Virus record (IMG/VR): IMGVR_UViG_3300040810_000016
Span: 1-25,973 of that record
DNA from: a virus
Direction: 5' to 3' (one strand)
Length of the DNA stretch: 25,973 nt
Part shown: in pieces, positions 1-6,400 of the stretch
How the letters are laid out: every line of letters starts with the position of its first letter
How positions within the stretch are numbered: position 1 is the stretch's first letter
Program-made: the position numbers and the translations under genes
Notes under the pieces: model-generated
Databases searched by the model: none
What the model was told of the DNA's origin: nothing
What the model saw: only the letters and a program-made list of their open reading frames with translations

Positions 1-30
1 ACTATCACTCCAGAGGTTACTAAGTCATAA
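1..30 (+). CDS. Possible 3' end of an upstream gene (partial)
   Basis: Frame 1 reads nine codons (TITPEVTKS) and then stops with TAA at 28-30, eleven bases before a late promoter. This is the position expected for the end of a preceding gene. Too little is present to name it, and frame 3 also reaches a stop (TAA at 19-21), so the frame is a guess from the position of the promoter. Confidence 0.3.
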   Translation, partial: TITPEVTKS

Positions 31-33
31 GAG

Positions 34-65
34 GACTCTTTATAAATATGTAGACAAGGAGAGTC
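34..65 (+). promoter_or_regulatory. Inverted repeat around a late promoter, overlapping the ribosome binding site
   Basis: GACTCT at 34-39 is the exact reverse complement of AGAGTC at 60-65. The late promoter box (41-48) lies between the arms, and the right arm overlaps the Shine-Dalgarno AAGGAGAG (56-63) of the gene at 69. RNA read through from upstream could hide the ribosome binding site in this hairpin. RNA starting about 6 nt after the promoter box would lack the left arm. The repeat is seen; the regulatory role is inferred. Confidence 0.45.
41..48 (+). promoter_or_regulatory. T4-type late promoter
   Basis: Exact TATAAATA, the T4 late-promoter consensus recognised by the gp55 late sigma-like factor with the sliding clamp. 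It lies 20 bp before the start codon of the gene at 69, so the leader would be about 15 nt and consist mostly of the Shine-Dalgarno. Confidence 0.8.
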
Positions 66-68
66 TAA

Positions 69-332
69 ATGACAACAGTAAAATTTTCACCAGCACAAAA
101 TAGTTTTAAGGTATCTTTTCAAGGTGCATCACAAGAAGTCACTTTAAAAAATCAAGTGGGTAGTGGTTCACGCTTGGACTCCCTTTCTGATGTGAACACT
201 TCAGTGTCGCAAGCAAATGGTTCCATTCTTGTTTATGACGCTGATACCGATACCTATGTACAAAGAGCGATTTTAACTTTTGATCCTGCTAGTGGTGCTT
301 TCAACCTTGATGGTGGAGAGGACGGCTTCTAA
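69..332 (+). CDS. Small structural protein of the tail-fibre cluster (87 aa)
   Basis: 87-aa protein with a strong Shine-Dalgarno (AAGGAGAG at 56-63) and a late promoter just upstream. The centre reads R-L-D-S-L-S-D-V-N followed by Q-A-N-G-S-I-L-V-Y-D, a pattern I associate with small fibre-linked proteins of marine T4-like phages. It ends in D-G-G-E-D-G-F, resembling the D-G-G-x-F/Y ends of the proteins at 332 and 1050. It has no cysteines, signal peptide or membrane segment. The stop overlaps the next start by one base (TAATG). It is probably a virion protein of the tail tip or fibre attachment, inferred from neighbours; the exact role is unknown. Confidence 0.75.
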   Translation: MTTVKFSPAQNSFKVSFQGASQEVTLKNQVGSGSRLDSLSDVNTSVSQANGSILVYDADTDTYVQRAILTFDPASGAFNLDGGEDGF

Positions 333-736
333 TGGCAAATACAGTAATCCAAATTAAGCGAAGTCAAACCACAGCAACTCCTTCAAATCTTGCTAACGGT
401 GAAATCGCTTACTCATATTCTTCTAACAAACTATTCATTGGACAGACTGATACCGCCGCTTCACCTGTAAGTGTTGAGTATATTGGTGGTAAACTTCTTG
501 TCGATAAAGTTGCTAACCTTGAATCTATTGTCATTGGTGGTGCAAGTTCTGGCAGAACATTTGGTAATGTGGTTATTAGTAATACACTAACTCTATCAAA
601 TTATACAAATAACAGTGTGTTGATTGTAAAGGCTGGCGGTGTCATAGAAGGTATAACTGGATCAAGTGGTAAGTTGATGCAGATTGCTTCCAATAACACT
701 CCTGTATTTGATGATTTAGATGGTGGTTCATTTTAG
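332..736 (+). CDS. Short tail-fibre-like protein with Mtd_N-like N-terminus (134 aa)
   Basis: Residues 3-40 (V-I-Q-I-K-R-S, then N-G-E-I-A-Y, then K-L-F-I-G) match the pattern of the major tropism determinant N-terminal family, which forms the base of many phage fibres. The middle is a short beta-rich, Ser/Thr/Asn-rich stalk and the protein ends in L-D-G-G-S-F. The start codon overlaps the upstream stop (TAATG at 330-334), so translational coupling is likely. At 134 aa it is far shorter than the fibres at 1050 and 2318 that share the N-terminal pattern. It could be an adaptor, a minimal fibre or a decoy stub. The family is inferred by eye. Confidence 0.75.
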   Translation: MANTVIQIKRSQTTATPSNLANGEIAYSYSSNKLFIGQTDTAASPVSVEYIGGKLLVDKVANLESIVIGGASSGRTFGNVVISNTLTLSNYTNNSVLIVKAGGVIEGITGSSGKLMQIASNNTPVFDDLDGGSF

Positions 737-744
737 GTGATGTA

Positions 745-1032
745 ATGAGCGATTATAAAGATGATGCTGTAAACTACGCAAAACTTGTCGTTGACTTAAA
801 AAATGAAATAGACAGGCAAAATGAAGTAATCAAAAATCTACAAAATCACATTGAGATACAGAAAAAGATGCCTGTTCCTTTGGATGTTGTAAAACAAGTT
901 GCAGAGATGAAAGAAGAGATAGTAAAACTTAAAGAAGATTTAAAATATTATAAGAAACTTCTTCCAAGTTCAGTTATTATAAATAGAGAAAAGAATAATA
1001 ATACCACTCGTAAAGGAAGTGGACTCAGATAA
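745..1032 (+). CDS. Small coiled-coil protein of unknown function (95 aa)
   Basis: I do not recognise this protein. Residues 12-40 and about 52-72 show heptad-like spacing of Val/Leu/Ile among Lys/Glu (for example V-V-D-L-K-N-E-I and E-E-I-V-K-L-K-E-D-L-K), so two coiled-coil helices joined at M-P-V-P (about residues 42-45) are likely. The C-terminus is basic and Asn-rich, ending T-R-K-G-S-G-L-R. The ribosome binding site is weak (AGGTGA, 735-740). A late promoter for the next gene lies inside its 3' third. Its place among fibre genes suggests a fibre chaperone or small oligomeric virion part, but the sequence does not decide. Confidence 0.7.
   Translation: MSDYKDDAVNYAKLVVDLKNEIDRQNEVIKNLQNHIEIQKKMPVPLDVVKQVAEMKEEIVKLKEDLKYYKKLLPSSVIINREKNNNTTRKGSGLR
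978..985 (+). promoter_or_regulatory. Intragenic T4-type late promoter
   Basis: Exact TATAAATA inside the coding region of the coiled-coil gene (745-1032), 65-72 bp before the start of the fibre gene at 1050. A transcript starting here would carry the Shine-Dalgarno TAGGAG at 1035-1040. It encodes part of an I-I-N-R stretch, so chance occurrence in AT-rich coding DNA is possible. Confidence 0.55.
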
Positions 1033-1049
1033 CTTAGGAGTGACGGAAA

Positions 1050-2252
1050 ATGGCTTCCATTATTAAACTAAAGCGTTCATCTACAGCAAGTGCTGTTCCA
1101 GGCTCACTAGAAGCTGGTGAAATTGCCGTAAACTTATTTGACAGAAAACTATATGCTGGTAATGGTACTGGTGTCACTGCTGTTGGCGGTGAAATCTTTT
1201 CTGTCACATCTCAAGCACCTACTGCTGGAACTGGTGCGTACATCAAAGTAAATGGTGAGACATCATCAAACAGCGTCTTGTTGCAAGCAGGCACAGACTT
1301 AGATGTTTCAAGACAAGCAAATGGTTCTATCCTATTTGAACTTGAAGATACGATCTCATCCAATACAACTGGTAGTGCGGCAACTCTAACAACTGCTAGA
1401 GCAATCCAACTTTCTGGTGATGTAACTGGTACAGCAAACTTTGATGGTTCTGCTAGTATCAATATCTCAACTACGATTGCGGCTGATAGCGTAGCACTTG
1501 GTACAGACACAACTGGTGATTATATTGAAAGCATCTCTGCTTCTAACTCTTCAGTTGTCATCACTGGTGGTACTGGTGAAGGTTCAACTCCAACAGTTGC
1601 TCTTGGTGACAACATTGGTGCTAACACCTCTGGTAATGCGGCAACTGCAACGAAACTTGCTACAGCAAGAGCGATTCAGATTTCTGGTGATGTTGCTGGT
1701 ACTGCTAACTTTGATGGTAGTTCTGCAATCAATATTGCTGTAACACAACAAGCAGATTCGGTTGATCTTGGTACACATACGACTGGTAACTACGTTGCAA
1801 CCGTTGCTGGAACTGCTAACGAGATTGAAGTATCTGGCTCTGGTTCCGAAACTGCGGCAGTAACAATCGGTCTTCCAAACGATGTAACAATCGGTAATGA
1901 CTTGACAGTCACAGGTGCCGCTAGTGTTGGTGGAAATCTAACTGTTGATGGTAACTTGAATGTTGAGGGTGCTGTAACATACATCTCTTCATCAACGGTT
2001 AATGTTGATGACAGTATGCTTAAACTTTCCGCTAACAACGCCGCTGACACAGTAGATACTGGTGTCTATGGTAAGTATGTTGTAAGTGGAAACAGTGCTA
2101 TTCAGTACGCTGGTTACTTCAGAGATGCAGGCGATGGTGTATTTAAGTTCTATACTGGACTAGATGCTGAACCAACAACCACAGTTAATACAAGCGACAC
2201 TGGCTATGGTCTAGCACAGTTGGACGCTATCATTGACGGTGGCACATATTAA
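1050..2252 (+). CDS. Tail fibre-like protein with Mtd_N-like N-terminus (400 aa)
   Basis: Residues 4-45 (I-I-K-L-K-R-S-S, E-A-G-E-I-A-V-N, R-K-L-Y-A-G) fit the Mtd_N-like phage fibre base. The body is a low-complexity beta stalk rich in Gly/Ser/Thr/Ala, with a repeated unit carrying A-R-A-I-Q-[LI]-S-G-D-V-[TA]-G-T-A-N-F-D-G once near residues 113-133 and again near 206-226. Residues about 285-330 hold a V-T-G..V-D-G-N-L..G-A-V-T-Y stretch like the stalk of the larger fibres, and the C-terminus ends I-I-D-G-G-T-Y. A good Shine-Dalgarno (TAGGAG, 1035-1040) is 9 nt before the ATG. It has no S74 chaperone, unlike the three large fibres. Likely a homotrimeric fibre or tail-tip adhesin. Confidence 0.85.
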   Translation: MASIIKLKRSSTASAVPGSLEAGEIAVNLFDRKLYAGNGTGVTAVGGEIFSVTSQAPTAGTGAYIKVNGETSSNSVLLQAGTDLDVSRQANGSILFELEDTISSNTTGSAATLTTARAIQLSGDVTGTANFDGSASINISTTIAADSVALGTDTTGDYIESISASNSSVVITGGTGEGSTPTVALGDNIGANTSGNAATATKLATARAIQISGDVAGTANFDGSSAINIAVTQQADSVDLGTHTTGNYVATVAGTANEIEVSGSGSETAAVTIGLPNDVTIGNDLTVTGAASVGGNLTVDGNLNVEGAVTYISSSTVNVDDSMLKLSANNAADTVDTGVYGKYVVSGNSAIQYAGYFRDAGDGVFKFYTGLDAEPTTTVNTSDTGYGLAQLDAIIDGGTY

Positions 2253-2282
2253 ATAATACTAATACATAACTTATATAAAACG

Positions 2283-2294
2283 GTCTATATAGAC
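2283..2294. repeat. 12-bp perfect palindrome upstream of fibre gene
   Basis: GTCTATATAGAC is self-complementary over all 12 bases and lies in the 65-bp gap 2253-2317. The gap also holds two imperfect late-promoter-like strings (TATTAAATA at 2247-2255 and TATAAAAC at 2274-2281) and the Shine-Dalgarno TAAGGAG (2301-2307) of the gene at 2318. I cannot say which string, if any, is used as a promoter. The palindrome could be a hairpin seed or a protein-binding site. Confidence 0.4.
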
Positions 2295-2317
2295 ATTGAA
2301 TAAGGAGAGCCATAGCT

Positions 2318-3412
2318 ATGGCGTCAATAGTAAAAATAAAGCGCAGTTCCGTTCAAGGAAAGGCGCCGACCACTAGTGATATTACAACAGGTGAAATCGC
2401 TCTTAATATCAGAGATGGTAAACTCTTTTCGTCTGACGGCTCTTCTATATTTGAAGTTGGTGCTAATAATACGGTAGCTAAAATTGGCACACTTACTATC
2501 GGTAATACAACTCCATTTACTCTTCCTACTACTGATGGTAGTGCAGATCAAGTTCTAACAACAGATGGATCAGGCACTGTCACTTGGGCTGATTCTAGTG
2601 CTAGTAGTGCTACTGCTACAGCAAGATATTATAATGACTTTAGAAGTTTTACTGTATCTGTAGCAAATACAACTTTTGCAATAAGCAATCCCGAAGGCAC
2701 AGTCCTCAAAGTATTTCAGAACGGCATTCGTCTTGCAAATAGTGACTACACTGCTAACACAACTTTTGTCACTCTAGATGTTGCGGCTACTCCTGGCGAT
2801 ATTCTTGAAATTGAGAATATTGCAATAACGACAGAAGAAAATCTCTCATACAAATCATTTACATACACAGCAAATACGAATCAAACACTATTTGCTGGAA
2901 CTGATGACTATGGCGTTGTAATGGGAACAGGTATTCGTGGAACACAAGTATTCCTCAACGGTGTTCTACTTACAGCAAATACTGACTATACGATACCATC
3001 TACATCTTCCGTATCTTTATCTTCTGGTACAGCAAATAATGATATCGTTGTTATTACAACAATAAGTCCTGCAAGCACATTCATTGATATCACTTCTACT
3101 ACCACTTCAAACAGCTATATCTCTACGTCTGGCGCAGAGCAAGTTGTAGACAGTTTTGCTATGGGTGCATATAGAACTGCTAAATATATTGTACAGATTA
3201 CAGATAATGCAAATAGTCAATACCAATCAAGTGAAGTCCTTTTACTACATAACAATAGTACGGTGCAGGTCACTGAGTATGCTTCTCTTACAACAGACAT
3301 CACTCTAGGTACGATTGATGCTGATATTAGTGCTAACATAGTGAGACTTAAAGTAACACCAACTTGGGCAAATTCAACCATTAAGACAGTAAGAACGGCG
3401 GTTGCAGTATGA
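2318..3412 (+). CDS. Tail fibre-like protein with Mtd_N-like N-terminus (364 aa)
   Basis: The N-terminus (I-V-K-I-K-R-S-S, T-T-G-E-I-A-L-N, G-K-L-F-S) repeats the Mtd_N-like pattern of the two preceding fibre-like genes. Residues about 105-165 and 185-250 each contain an F..G..L/V-F-x-N-G-[IV] x-L..D-Y-T segment followed by a short beta stretch, that is, two copies of an appendage repeat (N-G-I-R-L-A-N-S-D-Y-T and N-G-V-L-L-T-A-N-T-D-Y-T). Such repeats are common in phage fibre shafts. There is no S74 domain. The Shine-Dalgarno TAAGGAG is 10 nt before ATG. The final ATGA (3409-3412) overlaps the start of the 1331-aa fibre, so the two are probably translated as a coupled pair. Confidence 0.85.
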   Translation: MASIVKIKRSSVQGKAPTTSDITTGEIALNIRDGKLFSSDGSSIFEVGANNTVAKIGTLTIGNTTPFTLPTTDGSADQVLTTDGSGTVTWADSSASSATATARYYNDFRSFTVSVANTTFAISNPEGTVLKVFQNGIRLANSDYTANTTFVTLDVAATPGDILEIENIAITTEENLSYKSFTYTANTNQTLFAGTDDYGVVMGTGIRGTQVFLNGVLLTANTDYTIPSTSSVSLSSGTANNDIVVITTISPASTFIDITSTTTSNSYISTSGAEQVVDSFAMGAYRTAKYIVQITDNANSQYQSSEVLLLHNNSTVQVTEYASLTTDITLGTIDADISANIVRLKVTPTWANSTIKTVRTAVAV

Positions 3413-6400
3413 GTCGAATTACAGATAGATCGAAATTTAGACTTAGTAATTTTAGAAGTACTGGTATTCATGACGATGCAACTTCTAACACAGTCAATAT
3501 TACAGATGATAACGTAACTGTCTCTGCTAATGCGATTGTGACTGGTACAAAACTTACTATCAATAATGTAAATATTACTTCAGATGGAAGTTCTATAACA
3601 CTACCCGCTGGCAGTACAGTCAGTGGTGAAGGTAGTATAGTTGATCGTATGCAAGTTGCTAACACTCAGACACTACACTCAAATATTACAGCCAATCTAA
3701 ACTCTTATATCGCAAACACCAATCCAAGAATTACTAACATTCTATCAAGTGTTTCTGGAACTAACACTGCTATTCGTTCACTTGTGTCTGATAGAATGCA
3801 AGTTGCTAACACTCAGACACTACACTCAAATATTACAGCAAATCTAAACTCTTATATTGCGAATACAAATCCAAGAATTACAAATATTCTATCAAGTGTT
3901 TCTGGAACTAACACCTCTATTCGTTCACTTGTGTCTGATAGAATGCAAGTTGCTAATACACAGTCTCTTGTCAATGCTCGTTTGGGTGCTACATCAACAG
4001 TCACTCTGACAGGAGACGTAACTGCTGGCTCTACTGCTTTCAGTTCTAACGCAGTTTCAATCAGCACAACGATTGCATCTAACTCTGTTGATGGCAGTAA
4101 ACTCACTGATAATATTACAATCGCAGAGAATCTGACAGTATCTGGTAATCTAACTATCTCTGGAACGACAACTACTGTCAATACTGAAACAATCAATCTC
4201 GCAGACAATACAATAAAGTTGAATAGTAATCTTGGAAGTGGTACTGCTCCTACACAGAATGCTGGTATTGCAATCAATCGTGGATCGAGTGCTAATGTTG
4301 AGTTTGTTTGGGATGAAACTAACGATTACTGGACTGTAGGTGCTGAAGACCTATTCTTTGGAGATAACGCCAAGGCAATTTTTGGTGCTGGGTCTGACTT
4401 GCAGATTTATCACGATGGGTCAAAATCAGTAATCCAAGACGCAGGTACAGGAAACCTAGTGCTTAGAGGTTCTGATTTCCAACTCAAGGGTTACACTGTT
4501 GATGAGAATATGATTACAGCCACAAACAACGGTGCTGTATATCTTTTTTATGATTCTGCCGCTAAACTCGCCACCACCGCCACTGGCGTGGACATCACTG
4601 GAACGCTGACTGCGGATGGGCTGACTGTTGATGGTGCAAGCGTATTTAATCAAGCGGCATCTGACCAATCTGGCGGTGCGGCAGTCAAAGCAAACGGCAC
4701 AGCGTATGGCACCAACAAATCCATACACGCATATATGAACACATCTAATGCGGCAAAATCTTTGATTTATGCAGAGAACGGTGCTGGTTCTGTATTTAAT
4801 GTTGATGGTGCTGGCGATGTGTCGCTGTATGCGGATGATGGCACCACGCAAGGTTTCTTCTGGGATGCCTCGACACAGCGGCTTGGGCTGGGATTGACGA
4901 ACCCTGCTGGCGCACTTGATGTGGAATGGAACTCAAATTCTGCGGGTACTGGTGTTTATTTGCAAAATGATAACGCAGGAAGCAGTGCCTTTGCTGGCAT
5001 TTATTTTGGCAATGACGTATCGAACACAGATGCCTTCATTGGATTAAACAGCAGTACAAACACGCAATACGGCGGCACAAGAAGTTTGCTAATAGGAACC
5101 AACGCTAGTTCAAGCGTTGCGTTTATGACTGGAGGCACGCAAAAAGCAGTCATCACATCGGCTGGCAACGTGGGCATCGGTGAAACAAGTCCTGTAGCGC
5201 CTTTAGATGTAAAAGGAAGTGGCACTTTAGGATATCCGGCAAGCGGTGATGATATACCTGATGGTGCAAGAATTAATCTATGGCATAATAATAACGATCA
5301 TATGATTGGTATGGGAAGTGGAGGCATGTTCTTCACTGGAAATACTAATATTAGATTTGATTATAAAAGTGGCACTAGTGTAAATAATGGCGTTTCAAGA
5401 TTATTTTTAGATATGGCAAATGGCCGGGTGGGCATCGGCACGAGTTCGCCATCTCGCCTATTATCATTAAACGCCAGCAACGCATCTATTGACTTCAGCA
5501 ACGGCACTTGGACAAACGAATTTATCAACAGTGCAGGTCAAATGGAGTTTCGTGCTGACCACACAAATGCGGCTGCTTCATCTGTGATTACGTTTAGTGT
5601 TGACGGCTCAGAAGCCGCCCGCCTCGACAGCAGTGGCTCGTTTATGGCGGGGAAAACTGCCACAAACATTGCCAACGATGGCTTTGAAGCCCACGCAAAC
5701 AATTATGTTGGCATCACACGAAACGCCTCTATACCGCTGTTTTTGAACCGCCGCACCGATGATGGTGGGTTAATACAGTTCAGGAAAGACAATGCTGAGG
5801 TGGGTAGTGTTGGCACAGTAGCGGGTGACTTATATATTGCAAACGCAGTTGACGTTGGCCTTTATCTAGAATCAAGCGGAACAGACCACATTGCTCCGTG
5901 CAACATATCAGGCGCAAAAAGAGATGCGGCTATTGATTTAGGTGCGACATCAGCACGCTTCAGAGACCTCTTCCTATCCGGCAGTGTGTATTCTAATAGC
6001 TATGCTGGCGGCTCCGACACTGACACTGCGCTTTTGATAGACGGCACAAATATTATGCGGTTTGTAACTGGCGGTGGCGAAAGGGCGAGGCTGACATCTG
6101 GTGGCGGGTTTCTTGTTGGGCAAACAGCAACAAACAATCCCGGCGGGTCAACTACAACAGGCGTTGGTATTGACCCAAGCGGTTATGTGAGTGCCAATCG
6201 TAGCGGCGGTGTTTCTGGAATTTTTGGCCGCATATCTAGTGACGGTCCTATTGTTAGTTTTACAAGGCAAGGCACCAGTGTGGGGGTTGTTGGTGCTTCC
6301 AGTAGTGATGTTTATATCGGAACTGGTGATGCAGGTCTCAGGTTCCAAGATGGGTCTGATGCTATTGTACCGTTTAACACTACTACACTAGCTGCCAGTG

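Noticed and set aside
745-771. D-Y-K-D-D-A near the start of the coiled-coil protein resembling an epitope tag
   Set aside because: It lacks the full tag sequence, continues naturally into the protein, and the DNA shows no cloning sites. Chance resemblance.
2247-2281. Late promoter for the gene at 2318 (TATTAAATA or TATAAAAC)
   Set aside because: Both differ from TATAAATA by an insertion or two mismatches at conserved positions. They are mentioned but not annotated as promoters.
1050-3412. Diversity-generating retroelement suggested by Mtd-like N-termini
   Set aside because: Only the N-terminal base resembles the major tropism determinant. There is no reverse transcriptase, no template repeat and no C-type-lectin variable end in the window.
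3643-3936. CRISPR-like or transposon-like repeats
   Set aside because: The 147-bp units are in-frame coding repeats without spacers. No transposase, terminal inverted repeats or target duplications were seen.
3852-4277. Antisense open frames at 3852-4277 and 7761-8036 with similar proteins
   Set aside because: They resemble each other only because the + strand stalk module is duplicated. Conservation follows the + strand reading frame, where amino acids are kept and third positions vary.
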